From the NCBI RefSeq assembly GCF_002127325.2, contig NC_035436.2:112181591-112245590 (forward strand): a stretch of DNA of 64,000 nucleotides, given 5' to 3'. The notes beneath the pieces are model-generated. The model was given only the letters and a program-made list of their open reading frames with translations, ran no database searches and was not told the origin of the DNA. Shown piece after piece: positions 34,750-45,683 of the stretch. Source of the stretch: Helianthus annuus (Eukaryota; Streptophyta; Magnoliopsida; Asterales; Asteraceae). The position numbers were made by a program, and so were the translations under genes. Every line of letters starts with the position of its first letter. The stretch's first letter is position 1.

Positions 34750-37374
34750 ATGGATTTGAAGTTTATTTCAACACATAATCAAGCAGGATACTTAGCCCCT
34801 CCTCCGAAGAAACACAAGAAGTTGTACACTTCATTGATGAAAGGTCTCAGTAGTTGTCGTATTGTTCATGCACTACGAGAAAATCCAGTTTTTTACGAAA
34901 GTCTCATTCAAGAATTTTGGAAAAGTGCAAGGATTGAAGTTGTTGAAGGAAAAGGAGTTATTGTTGCTGACATTCAAAAGACGGTTGCCACTGTGACAGA
35001 GCAGATGATTCGAGAAGTGTTGCAGTTCAATGATCAAGAAACAGACTCCAAAGAGCTTCCAGCTGGAACTGTGGAAGAAATTTTACCTCGATTGAGTTAC
35101 GAAGGACAGTATCCACCTCTGGTAAATAAATTTGTGCATCCTTATTGGCGTCTTTTGGTTTACATGTTTATGTTGTGTATGACAGAAACTAGAGGAGGTA
35201 CAGATCAATTAAATATCACATAGTCTGCTGCTCTTGTTTGTGTGATAATGAACGGGCCTTTCAATTATTCAAAGTATATTTTGGAAGCGATGAAGAGAAA
35301 TGTGTTTGGAGTCAGAAAGGACAAGTTTCTTATGTATCTAAGGTTCTTGCAGATGATTTTTAATGCTTGCTATCCAGATTTGGAGAGATCTGGAAACACA
35401 TTGGAGTTGAAGCCCATGGGTCCAGCTTGTTTTGGTGCTCTCACTCCAAAGAAGGGTACTGAAAAGAAATTTGAAGGTTTAATTCCGTTAGAGAAATTTG
35501 GTCAATTTGCAGAGACTGAAGATGTAGCTGCTAATCCAGTAATAGTGCAACCTGTTCCAGTGAATGATGCGCCAATCAATGCACCTGCAAATGCTATAGT
35601 TGCTGAAGAACATGACATTCAAAGGGATATTGAAGATGAGCCTGAGACAGAGATTTTAACAATCAACTCTGACGATGAAGGCATTGAGGTTATGTGTGAT
35701 TCAGGAGAAGATGAAGAGCTTCCTCCTGAAGCTGAAGCTGATATTGCTGTTTCTGCTGTTCCACCTGTGATTTCTGCTGAAAATTTGGCTTTGCTGTTAA
35801 AGTCTGTAACTGATAAGATGGGAAATCCTCCTTCTGATCTTTCAGTATCAAGTGAAGAGCCTAGTGAGAACCCAAAGGATCCTGATTCCCTGCCATTGAA
35901 GCGGAAAATGAGGGATCCTCAACTCGGAATGTATGTTGAGCAAAACAAAGATCAATCCATGAATATTGCTGAAGATGATGATGGTTTGTATGACTTCGAT
36001 TTTGAAAGAAGTGTCACTGATACCACCACCACTATTGAAAATATCTTTGAGTTTGATGTTGATGCTCAAAGAGATAATTTAGAGTCCACCATTGTTGATG
36101 TTCAAGCTACGAAAGTTGTTTCTGAGTCTGTAAGTGGGTCAATACCGCTTGGTATCTCTGAATATGCAGGTCCTTCTGGAATTATTCATGATGTACCTGG
36201 CAGTTCAAGTGGTAGAAGACCTGAAGAGCCGTTGATGATGCCACTTAATGAAGACTCAAGTGATGATGCTGAGTTTATTAGCATGAGGGAGATGAAGAAA
36301 CGACTGGTTGTGCTTGAGCAAGATTCAATTCACAAAGATGCCAAGATCATTCAACTTGAAGATACAATAGTTAAGAAAGATCAACAAATTGAACAACTTC
36401 AAGGAGTTGTAAGTTTGTTATTCAATATGGTTTATGATTTACGTGGAAAGTTGGAGAAGAAATTTGGGCAAGAGTTTTCTGATCTGACTGACGTTGAAAA
36501 CAGAAGAAAAGCTTTCGATAGGGATGATGCTGAGAGAAGTGTTGCCATGGAACAATACTTCAAAAGAGTTACTGATCCAGTGGCAGACAAAGAGAAGGCT
36601 GAAAGAATTAAAAAGAAAAGGGAGTTTGTAATTTTAAAGAACAAGAATCTAGATCCAGATGATGATGATGCTCATGCAACTCACCATTTAATGGATGTTG
36701 GTGAAACTCTCTATGATAAAGTTGGAAAGCGTTCTAGTGTAGTTAGCTGGGGATTTGATCATGATCGCAAAAGATGGTGGATAAAAAGAAAAGTTGGTCC
36801 TGTCGAGTGGTACAAACATCCAGGCCAGTTTTAGTCTTTCACTAAGGTTGATTTGACAAATTTGTCTAAAGCACCTTATGTAGATGACAAGCCTAGAGGT
36901 CCTGGATATGTGTTTTTCGAGAGATTGAAGACGGAAGTTCTTCGTAACTTTCCTTCGATGCGCACGGCAGAGTCTTTTGTTAAACCAGCTAAAGGAATTA
37001 GAGATCCATACACAAACAAGCGTATGAAGATTGTGCACTGGCATTTAACTGACAAAGAAAAGATGATTCCGTTGGTGAAAAAGATTCCAAAAGGTGCTTT
37101 GAAGTCTTTACATTTCTGGGCTTATGATGAGCGTCTTGGACAGACAGTGTTTGTTTGTGATGATGATGTGAATTATCGATTGGTTGATCAAGTTGATGTG
37201 CTGAATCTTGCTCTTGAAGACCTGGAGGTGTTACCTCGAAACCAAATTAGATCAACTGAAAAGTATGAAGAGATTGCAAAATGATGGACTGCTGCTATTG
37301 TCTCAGCCATTCATATTCGCACAAAAGGTTTTGATAGGCTCAAGGATCGGTTGGGTGGTGATCGTGAAAGTTGA
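34750..37374 (+). pseudogene. Post-pol accessory ORF of the copia element
   Basis: One frame of about 875 codons with three in-frame stops (TAG 35221-35223, TAG 36832-36834, TGA 37282-37284). I place the start at ATG 34750 (MDLKFISTHNQAGYL), right after a splice-acceptor-like TATGCAG. The N-terminal 240 residues form an alpha-rich domain (ALRENPVFYESLIQEFWKSA, VIMNGPFNYSKYILEAM, KFLMYLRFLQMIFN) that I recognise as a family carried behind pol in Asteraceae copia elements. Next come an acidic linker, a coiled coil (about 36280-36480: MREMKKRLVVLEQD, IIQLEDTIVKKDQQIEQLQG) and a conserved C-terminal segment (MKIVHWHLTDKEKMIPLVKK, KGALKSLHFWAYDE). No enzymatic motif, signal peptide or membrane span is seen, so it does not look like an envelope protein. 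Function unknown. Confidence 0.75.
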
Positions 37375-37400
37375 AGTCTCAAGAACCTCCATGCATAAAC

Positions 37401-37411
37401 CTAGGGGGAGA
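37401..37411 (+). other. Polypurine tract of the copia element
   Basis: CTAGGGGGAGA, one base before the 3' LTR. Confidence 0.85.
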
Positions 37412-37412
37412 T

Positions 37413-37801
37413 TGTTGGAACCTGAAGGTTTATACATGAAGGATTGCATAGTTAAAGGGTTGATTTTGTAATTCTTTAGTTTATATTTTGGGTCGACATG
37501 TATGGGTTTGGTTAGTTTTGGCCGGTTTCGAGTGGGCCATGTGATCCATGTGTTTAGTATTTAGGTTAACCTCAACCATTTGGTTGAGGTTGATTGGTTA
37601 GAAGGAGCAAACAAGGTACGGCCAGTCGAAACAAGGAAGTCTTGTATCAGTCATTGTTCATCTTTGAATGCAAGATATTTCAGTTTGTGTTTGAATATCA
37701 TTGTCTCATTCATACTATTATTCTTGAATCAACTTGTGATTGATTTCCGCACTTTCACAAGTCACGTTTGATATCATTAAAAGGTCCTATCAGGTTTTAC
37801 A
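37413..37801 (+). repeat. 3' LTR of the copia element (389 bp)
   Basis: Same length as the 5' LTR, about 11 or 12 differences by eye. Followed by the target copy GGAGT. Confidence 0.93.
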
Positions 37802-38414
37802 GGAGTCGTAGACTACAACTATCATCGTCATGAAAGACGATATAACTTGGCCCGTAGGCAAATCAATTGACATCACTAATGGATGTTATAATAATAATAA
37901 TAATCACCATACAGATGATACTAGTCATGATCGTATTGATCATATAGACTATAAAGGCTTGGATATAACCCAAATGCCTTGACGGCAAGTGTGGTTCCTC
38001 AAGCCACTCTGCTAGGAGTGTTAACATTTTATGAATACTAAAAAAGATTAATTATCTTAAGAGGGTTTACCAATGTAGCCATGTTCGCATTGACATATAG
38101 GCAAGGTTAAACCATTAAGAAGATCTTTTGGAACTATTTAGCAGATCGATAAAGTTCGAATAAAATCAAGACGATCGCTTGAACAATGATGTAATGAAAT
38201 ATATATATAATATAACAAACATTAATTCCAAAAAAAATCTCATTAATTTAACTAATGATTGCAAAATTGCCCTAAACGGGTCTTATTTAACATAACTAGT
38301 TGTCCACGCAGGGACTAAAATAAAAACAGGTCCACACAGGGACTAATACTAAAATAAATTGTCCATGCAGGGACTTAATTGAAATAACATTACGAAACAA
38401 GTAAAATAAAGTCT
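37802..38414 (-). other. Element B leader, distal part
   Basis: Noncoding DNA between the B pre-gag ORF and gag, interrupted by the copia insertion. Contains a short minisatellite at 38300-38390. No ORF recognised. Confidence 0.65.
38300..38390. repeat. Three-copy minisatellite in the element B leader
   Basis: GTCCACGCAGGGACTA, GTCCACACAGGGACTA and GTCCATGCAGGGACTT at about 30-40 bp spacing with similar AAATAAAA spacers. Confidence 0.7.
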
Positions 38415-38793
38415 TTAATCCTTGTCCTTCTTTCCTTTGATCAACTTTGTAAGTTTCTTAGGGAACTTACTGGTTTTCCTCTCACCTCTTTCCACTTGAC
38501 GCTCTACGTCCTCCACCCTTCCCAAGGCCTGAGTTAAGACCTCCATTTGTTGTGGTGGTAATTGTGGTTGTGGTTGTGGTGGTGGTGGTGGGAGAGCAAG
38601 ATACTGGTACCCATAAGCTGGATACCTAGTTAGGTAAGCAGGGGGAAAAGGAGATGGATATAAAGCGTTATGTACGATTGCTTCAACATATGGATCGTAC
38701 GATGGCGCTTGGTAGTTGTAGCCCATAGGAGCTGATGGTTCTAACGGGTTATACCCAGTCGCAGCTGGGTAAGTGGGGATTAGCTTTTCAAAA
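38415..38793 (-). pseudogene. Element B pre-gag ORF, C-terminal part
   Basis: Continues the frame that starts at 46901 after the TR-GAG insertion. Features: PTYPAATGYNPLEPSAPMGY, the FPPAYLTRYPAYGYQY block, a proline/glutamine run (PPPPPPQPQPQLPPQQ), a short coiled coil (LTQALGRVEDVERQVERGE) and a strongly basic end (KKLTKLIKGKKDKD). The basic tail suggests nucleic-acid binding, but the function is unknown. The frame stops at 38415. Confidence 0.7.
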
Positions 38794-38953
38794 TGTTGGT
38801 GCATACATCTGTCGACTTCGTCTTGTATCAAGTCTTAGTCTTAGAATGTTAGATCAGGGCACGTTGTATGGAAAAATGTCAAAACTTAGGGTTTTTGGAT
38901 GTTGATTTCGCTCCTAGCAGGTTGTGCAGGTGATTTCGCCCCAAACTGTTTCA

Positions 38954-38982
38954 AGCGAAATCAGCATATTGCTGATTTCGCT
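38954..38982 (+). repeat. Perfect 13-bp hairpin in the TR-GAG LTR
   Basis: AGCGAAATCAGCA, loop TAT, TGCTGATTTCGCT. Present unchanged in the 3' LTR. The arms are the family word GATTTCGCT extended by AGC. Confidence 0.9.
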
Positions 38983-39020
38983 CCAAATGGATTCATGACA
39001 TTAGGGGCGAAATCCCTTCC

Positions 39021-39030
39021 CTTATATATA
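39021..39030 (+). promoter_or_regulatory. TATA box of the TR-GAG LTR
   Basis: CTTATATATACC in the LTR, about 210 bp before the LTR end; conserved as CTATATATACC in the 3' LTR. Confidence 0.55.
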
Positions 39031-39241
39031 CCATCATGAGCGAAATCATTGGTGTGTGTCTTGTTTCGGGTAACGAATTGCTGCCGAAGTACCGTTTGAC
39101 TTTTAATAGCTGTGAAATCAATATACAAGGCAATATTTAGTAGAAAAAGCTGTTTTCCATGTCCGTTTCTTGTTTTCCGCACCTGTAACGGATTAGAACA
39201 CCTCTGATTGACTCGTTCGGGTCAGCACGCGATCCTACAAG

Positions 39242-39253
39242 TGGTATCAGAGC
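39242..39253 (+). other. Primer-binding site of the TR-GAG element
   Basis: TGGTATCAGAGC, initiator tRNA-Met complement, two bases after the LTR. Confidence 0.9.
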
Positions 39254-39803
39254 TCAGGACGAGGAGTTCTTGCCAAAACAACATCATTTTCTATCTTCTA
39301 CACCTTCTTTTATTTGTTCAGGAAGATTTCACGGTCATAATCGGACCAAATTTTTACAGACTGTTTAAAATTGGACATAGACAAACCCTTGAAAGTTTCA
39401 CGTCAAAATTCGGACTAAAAATAGCAAAAATGGACTCGTGAAGTGATTTCGCTCGAGAGTACATTCTGATTCCACCTGAAAAGTCAGATTTCGCTCTTAA
39501 GTAATTGGCTAATTCCACTCATAATCGAGGTTCCGCTCCAAACCAGTTGCTGATTTCGCTCCAGGAGGAAAAAAGTGCTAATTCCGCTCCAAGTTACAAA
39601 TACCAGATTTCGCTTCAAAAGACTAACAGATTTCGCTCCAGGCTGCTAAAGCTGATTTCGCTCCAAAGCTGCATAAGAACCTGATTTTGCCCCAGTCAAA
39701 CAAAGAATCTGATTTCGCTCCAGTCAAACCAAGCTTTCTAATTTCGCCCCAACTTGCTATTTCGCTCGAAACTGTCTGTTATTGAAATACGTGTTATCAA
39801 AGC
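39254..39803 (+). other. Leader of the TR-GAG element with GATTTCGCTCC array
   Basis: From about 39442 to 39770 there are about 14 copies of GATTTCGCTCC or close variants (ATTCCGCTCC, ATTTCGCCCC, GATTTTGCCCC), spaced 20-35 nt. The gag ATG is at 39804. The same word occurs in the LTR. Confidence 0.8.
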
Positions 39804-42800
39804 ATGGCTGAAGAGTTTTACAATGCTTTCGCGACACCGGTTGCACCTGTTACTGCTGCTGAGGCAGTATACAGTGAGAATGAGACGAGTACTCATTAGA
39901 AACCACCAAGGTTGATGTACACTGAGGATTTTCAGGGTTGGAAAAACCGTTTTGAGAACTGGATTCAAGCTTACAGATTCGATGCTTGGTGTTCATTGCT
40001 AAAAGATTACGAGAGACCTAAGAATGAACGCGGGTTAGAAAAGGGTTTTAATGACTTTACTGAAGCTGACAAGTTGAAATATACAAGTGAAAAGATGATG
40101 ATCAGCATTCTACAGCAAGCTGTTAAAGAAGATATTTTTGTGTTACTCCAACATAACGGAACAGCTAGATCAATCTGGGAGGCTTTGATTCAGAAATTCA
40201 GAGGGAGTGCTGATATGATCAAAAACAAAAAGGCCTTATTGAAAAAGTCGTTTAACATGTTTACTGCTTTTGATCATGAAACAACCAAGCAAACCATTGA
40301 TCGATAATGTCATCTGGTTCTAGAAATGGGAAGACTTGACATTCAGAAAGATGAGGATGAGTGGGTCGATAAGCTAGCTGAAGCCTTGCCACAACACAAG
40401 TGGGGAACATATTTGATGGTTGTTAAACTCATGAGAAAAACCGAGAGTATGAACTTGGCTCAGTTTATCCAGAAGATTGAAGAACAAGAGTTGGATATTC
40501 AAAAGACATCTATCATGACAAATCCAAACGCCAAACAAGATGTCAGTTTGTATTATCGAGGAAACAAATTTGAGACTACCCCCAGTCAAAGTCCGAAGAT
40601 TAGTATTGCATTCAGTGCTGATGGTTCTGCAAGTCCAAATGCTAGTACTACAACTCAAAGTGGTGGATTCACTTCGTCATTCTCAAGCTTTGATCCAAAT
40701 AGCAACACACCTAGCTCTCAAAAGCAAAATCCGACTAATCTGCAGTGCAATGTTACTTTAACTATTCAGAATGGTCAGAATATATCTCCTGAAGTGGCTA
40801 AGCAACACATGGCATCTCTGGTCGCCATGTTAGAGTCGTATGAAAGCCTGATTGCCGGAAGAATTGGTAATCCGATGCTCACGAAAGAAGATTACGACCA
40901 AATTGATGCAGAGGAGTTTGAGCTGATGGATGTGAAATGGTGTTTGGCCAGTGCCTGCAGGAGAGCTGAAAACTTTTCAACAGATTACTGGCAGAGATGA
41001 GTTTCGAGGAATGGCTACCTCTCCACTTGGGTTTGACAAGTCAAAGTTTACCTGTTTCCGATGTAAAGGAAAAGGTCATTTCAAACGAGAATGTAAGAAT
41101 CAAGAATCATCTGGGAGTCAAGATAAAAGCAATTATTATCAGAAATCAATATTTCATCAGATTGATCAACAACCCCAGCAAAAGGATCAGAAAACTGCTC
41201 ATGGGAAAATGATCGAAGAAGCAAACAGAAAAGCTTATTATGGTATAATCGATCAAGGTGATGAGTTTGTTGTAGAGGGATTTAGCTGGGACAAGTTTAT
41301 ACCTAGTGGGACTAGACCTGATGTGGCTCTTGTTACCAGAATTTTGGGTGAAAATGAAGATTGTCAGAAAAGAATCCCAATATTTCCGGATCTTGGAAGT
41401 GATGTTGATACAGATGATGAGGAGGAGTATCTTAACAAATGTAGACAAATCATTGATCCTGCTAGTTTTAATTTTTTCTATGCAGATAAGGTTGAGATGC
41501 TGAACCAGAAGAAGATTGCTCAGTTGAAGAGAGAGCTAGAAGCGGCAAAGTTACTAGCAGATGTAAAGGCGAAGACGAAAGCCGGAGAAACAAAAGCTGA
41601 AGCAGCTACTGAGAATGTGACTGAAAAGATTGTTGAAGTGGAGAAAGTAGTAGAGAAAATTGTCGAAATTGAGAAACTTGTGGAGGTTGAGAAAGTTGTA
41701 GAAATAGAAAAGATTGTAGAGGTTGAAAAACTTGTTGAAGTTGAAAAGATTGTTGAAGTTGAAAAGACTGTTGAAATTGAGAACATAGTTGAAAAGGTGG
41801 TTGAAGTCACTAAGCCTTGTGAGAAATGTTCAGAATCTTGCAAAGTATGTGAAGAAAAAGACAAGAAGATTGCTAAATTAGAAAAAATGAAAGAAGATTT
41901 ACTGTCCGTTGTAAAGTATGTGAAGCAATCATATGATGTGCTGAATAGGACAGTTGATAGTTTGAAGAGACCAAATGCAGAAATTGAAAAAGCAAATGAC
42001 AAGATGAGTGCAACTTTAATGACAGAGCAAAGTGTCATCAATGACTACATTGAAGATTGTGCTAAACTGAAAAAGGAGCTGGAGCTGGAGAAAATTGAGA
42101 GTGAAAGGATTAACCGATTGTTGTTGAGTTATACTACTTGTGATTATCTAATTGATCGGGTTTATCCTACTATGGCAGGTCTTGAAGCCTTCAAAAAGAA
42201 GAAAGAAAAAGAAGAGGATACTGGTAAGACACAGAGTCTCAAGTATAACAGATGTCCGCCTCCTATCTTTGAGACTTATTCCCCCAGGAAACCAAATGAG
42301 GAACATGTAGATAAGGCTCTAAACATCAAATTAAAGTCTGAAATCACTGATAAATTACCAGACAATATTGATGTCACATTCACAGCGTCTGACACTGATC
42401 ATGAGTCTGAGTTAATTAAGAAAGTTGTCGATCAGGTGTTGGATATGGATGAAGGGTCAAAATTGGAGTCTAAGTCAGATAGTTCGTGTTCGTCAAACAG
42501 TTGTTTGACTTTGTCTGAGAAGAGTCCGAGTTCAGCGATTAAAAGGGTGTACAACAAAGAATTCCTGTTATCAAAATCTAATTTGAATGACGGATCAGTC
42601 AAAGTAGCATATACATTGAATGATTCAGACAAATTATATTCTGATAAGGAATTCCCAATAAGAAGTGTTAAAACTGAAATGATCAAACAGGTTTTCAAAT
42701 TAACGGAAATTAATATTTCTGAAATAAAAGATTTAAATCTTTCTGCAAAACCTAAACCTTACACTTCAAGAATACAACCAAGAGTAAACAAGAAAATGGG

Positions 42801-43611
42801 TTACGGTTGTGGTTATGGTTTTCAAAAGAAACCAAACCATAATGGTAATCTCAAAAAGAAAGGTCTTGGTTTTAATTCGTCAGAAAATTATAAAAATCAG
42901 AAAACTTAGAAACCAAAAACAAAATTTGTTTCAGGAGGAAGCTCAGAGGATGAACATAAGAAACCATTTTGGAAGCAGTCAAATCAAGAGTTTCTTGCTG
43001 AAGTGAAAAAGAATGTGAGAAGGTTTGCTGAGAGAGTTGATAGAAGAACCTGCTTCAAATATCAAGAGGTTGCACATATAGCTTGGAATTGCCCCAAGGA
43101 CAACTACCAAAAACAGGGAGTTTCTTCTAACTCTGTTTTGAGAAAGATTGAAGTTGATAAAAAGGAACAATTGGTGAAAATTGGTAAATTGTTTGAAAAG
43201 TCAAGTTCTGAAAAGGGTGAAAGTTCAAAACGTTTTTACAAACGAAGAGGTGATTTAAGTAAACAAAAATGGATTGTAAAAACAGAAAGCAATTCTGACA
43301 ATGAATCTGATTCCATAAAATCAGAGGAGTCATTGGTTGATAAGAAGATTGTGAGTCCCGTTCCTTAGGTGACCGATAAATATTTTCCTAAATTGTCAAA
43401 GGAAAATCTGATGTCGAGAGTGGGAAAGGTAGAGATCTCAAATCAATTCTTCGCTGATAAGGGAGAATTTGATGTTGAGAAAGCTTTCAACGGGAAAGTC
43501 AAGCACATTTTCGGGAAGATGGTTGATAGGAAGGTTAAGGGTGCTAAAGAGTTTTATAAATCAAAGTGTTGGTGGGACAGATGTGTTCCAAAATCACCCA
43601 AGGCTGGTTAG
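39804..43611 (+). pseudogene. TR-GAG gag-type frame with hexapeptide repeats
   Basis: Starts MAEEFYNAFATPVAP. Stops at 39897-39899 and 40305-40307 and a frame change near 40985 break it. The capsid region reads YTEDFQGWKNRFENWIQ, SIWEALIQKFRGSADM and LPQHKWGTYLMVVKLM. The first zinc knuckle is canonical (CFRCKGKGHFKREC). From 41625 to 41810 the protein is a near-perfect run of (V/I)VE(V/I)EK hexapeptides, then a Cys-rich CEKCSESCKVC block and a long coiled coil. Stops at 42907-42909 and 43366-43368 are in frame, and a second knuckle CFKYQEVAHIAWNC lacks one Cys. The tail WWDRCVPKSPKAG ends at 43611. No enzyme domain follows. Confidence 0.8.
41625..41810 (+). repeat. 18-nt repeats coding (V/I)VE(V/I)EK
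   Basis: About ten tandem 18-nt units with third-base variation that keeps the Val/Ile-Glu-Lys pattern. Predicted to form a highly charged helix or beta-like repeat. Confidence 0.85.
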
Positions 43612-45683
43612 GCTTGGGTGGATATTATGTTTGATTAAACACCTGACTTGCCGGAGATCCCAAGTTTGTAATCGCGGATCAGGAATCGGCATCTTTCTTA
43701 AAATTGATTATGTGAATGAATCTTAAAGTTTGTTAAATTTTACTAATTGTGGACTTGCCGGAGCTCTCAGGTTGATAAGAGTAAAGCAGGAATCGGAATT
43801 TTTGCAAATGATCCTACTAGTGGTACAGTTGGTAAAGTGCGGTGGTATACTTAATTTGTTATATTTTGTTTTACAAATGTTTGTGGTTGGTAAGTAAACT
43901 TGCAAGTGGTTGAAGAGATTTTCATTCACCAGTGGTTAATCAAGGTCATTAAGTTGAACTTGATTGGACCATACTTACATGAGGTATTTTGAAGAACAAT
44001 GTGATGAATCCCTAATTTACAAGTGATTTGAAAATCAACAAAACTTATTTTCCGAAAAAAACATTTGATTAAAACAAACTTAAGTGTTTTGAAATCACAA
44101 TGGGAAAATAGTTGTTGTGAGGGGGAGTTCTGATTGTTTATGCCGAGTGGATGGCGATTTGAAGTGATTTGATATCAGTTGTCAATTTGTTTGTACAGTT
44201 TGTTTTCAAATTTTCCTTTTAATGTGTTTGAATTTTAGGGGGGAGTAAAAATTTCACAGAAAAATCCAAAAACATTAGAAAATTTGAAAAAGACAAAAAC
44301 GTGATAAAATGAAAAATGAGTTTTGTTGTATATAAGAGGAAATGATAGTACATCAGTGGACAATCACGGCATGCTAAAGAATTGGAGAGTTAAATAGTGA
44401 TAAACGGTCTCACTGATGATGTGTCAGTAGGTATTTGCACATTTAATAGATTGTGACGAGATATAAATCTAAAAATCAAACTTACTTAGTTCGTGGGGAA
44501 CAACTTCTTGGATATATGGGTAACCCCCGGAATCTTGTTTGAAAGGTCCCTTATTCTGAGATACTAGGTCTTTATGCTCAGTGATATCTGGGGTATTTTC
44601 TCGGGACTTCTGCTGCATGGAAATACTAACCTAGTCCCCGTATAATGCTTTCTGCAGAAAGCTTGAAATACAGCTACGGCCTCAGCAAGTTGATGAAACA
44701 ATAAAATTGATAGTCACTGTTGTTGTAATCAAAAGATCCTCTAAAGGGGACACACCAAAAAGTCAAAGCCGTCATCTCTTTGCGTATACGGAAGTATCGA
44801 CCTGAGCTCTCACGGCCCTCGCACCTAACCCTTTACAGATATCATTTATGGTATACTCACCTGAAAGACAGAATATTGGGATCTGGATACGGGAGTATGT
44901 TCAAGTGATGGGGCACGCGAATAAGTTTAAGTCCTTAAGACATTAATTGCGTATCTCGGAACAGTTGAACTTTGTGTGAGAATTTAAGAGGACCAGTATA
45001 CTGACAATCTAAGTGAATCATTTAGAACTTAAAATGAAATAAAGCTTAACGGTGTTGGTGATTTGTCTCAGAAACTGATATGATCCTCTTACACAAACTC
45101 ACAAAAATATTGTCTGTAAATATTTCTTTACTGCATTTCATTTCAGTTGTTTTCACAAAATTCCAAAAAGATTTTCGGTGTGTTTTAGCATAAAATTTTG
45201 AAAAATCCAAAAAGATTTTCGACAACTGATATTGAAGAACTGATTCTCAAAATTCCGAGTGCTGAACATGATGAACAGGTTTGGGAGAGTTTGATTGAAA
45301 AGTTTTTCAGAGAAGTTATTAAATGATCATTGTAATTCTGATTGTATTTTGATAGTAGGGGAAGTCAGTGTTGGTGCATACAATTAGATAATTTGTAAAA
45401 ATCTTATTCTTGTAAATCTTATGTTTTGGGTAGAGGATCCGCAGGTGAACCTGGTAGTTAGTCTATGATCCAAGCACAAGTTGAGGGGGAGTTGAATTGT
45501 CAAAGAGCCAAGTTTCAATTCTAAAAGTGAAGATGCTGATGAACTTAAAGAATCAAGAGATCTGATCAAGAGAATTAGAGTGGAACGAAGAGTTCGAGAA
45601 AGAGTTTGGAAGCCCGAAGACTGATCAAGACTGAAGATGCGAAGACTTGACACTTAAGACTCGTCAACATCTGAGGGGGAGTC
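43612..45683 (+). other. 3' noncoding region of the TR-GAG element
   Basis: No pol. A decayed duplication (TTGCCGGAG ... GCAGGAATCGG at 43650-43690 and 43754-43798) looks like former gag-end coding sequence. Three PPT-like motifs: 44120-44130 (GAGGGGGAGTT), 44234-44247 (TTTTAGGGGGGAGT) and 45482-45492 (TGAGGGGGAGT). A polypyrimidine/acceptor-like CATTTCATTTCAG lies near 45145. A short open stretch at 45213-45325 reads like coding sequence (EELILKIPSAEHDEQVWESL) but is too small to name. Confidence 0.6.
45671..45683 (+). other. Polypurine tract of the TR-GAG element
   Basis: CTGAGGGGGAGTC directly before the 3' LTR. Confidence 0.8.

Larger units (their letters stand above)
25176..37801 (+). 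mobile_element. Ty1/copia element with large post-pol accessory ORF (12.6 kb)
   Basis: LTRs of 389 bp at both ends, TGTTGG...TTTTACA, with target duplication GGAGT (25171-25175 and 37802-37806). Order: priming site, leader with repeated GTCTCGACTCG words, gag, protease, integrase, RT, RNase H, a 1.2-kb noncoding stretch, a second array of the same word with a TATA box, a long accessory ORF, polypurine tract. Integrase before RT defines copia. The LTRs differ at about 11 or 12 of 389 positions (about 3%). The accessory ORF resembles frames I recall behind pol in Asteraceae copia elements. Coding regions carry several stops and frameshifts. Confidence 0.92.
38794..39239 (+). repeat. 5' LTR of the TR-GAG element (446 bp)
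   Basis: TGTTGGTGCATACATC to GCGATCCTACA. Contains TATATATA (about 39021-39030) as a probable TATA box and GATTTCGC words in both orientations, including a perfect 13-bp inverted repeat (38954-38982). Confidence 0.92.

Noticed and set aside
34750..37374. Envelope gene (endogenous retrovirus-like)
   Set aside because: No signal peptide, transmembrane span or cleavage site; coiled coil and alpha-rich domain resemble known non-envelope accessory frames instead.
39442..39770. CRISPR-like or satellite array of GATTTCGCTCC
   Set aside because: Irregular spacing, no constant repeat length and confined to a retroelement leader.
41520..42041. 173-codon minus-strand ORF rich in Ser/Thr/Phe
   Set aside because: Antisense of the VEVEK repeat region; low complexity produced by the sense repeats.
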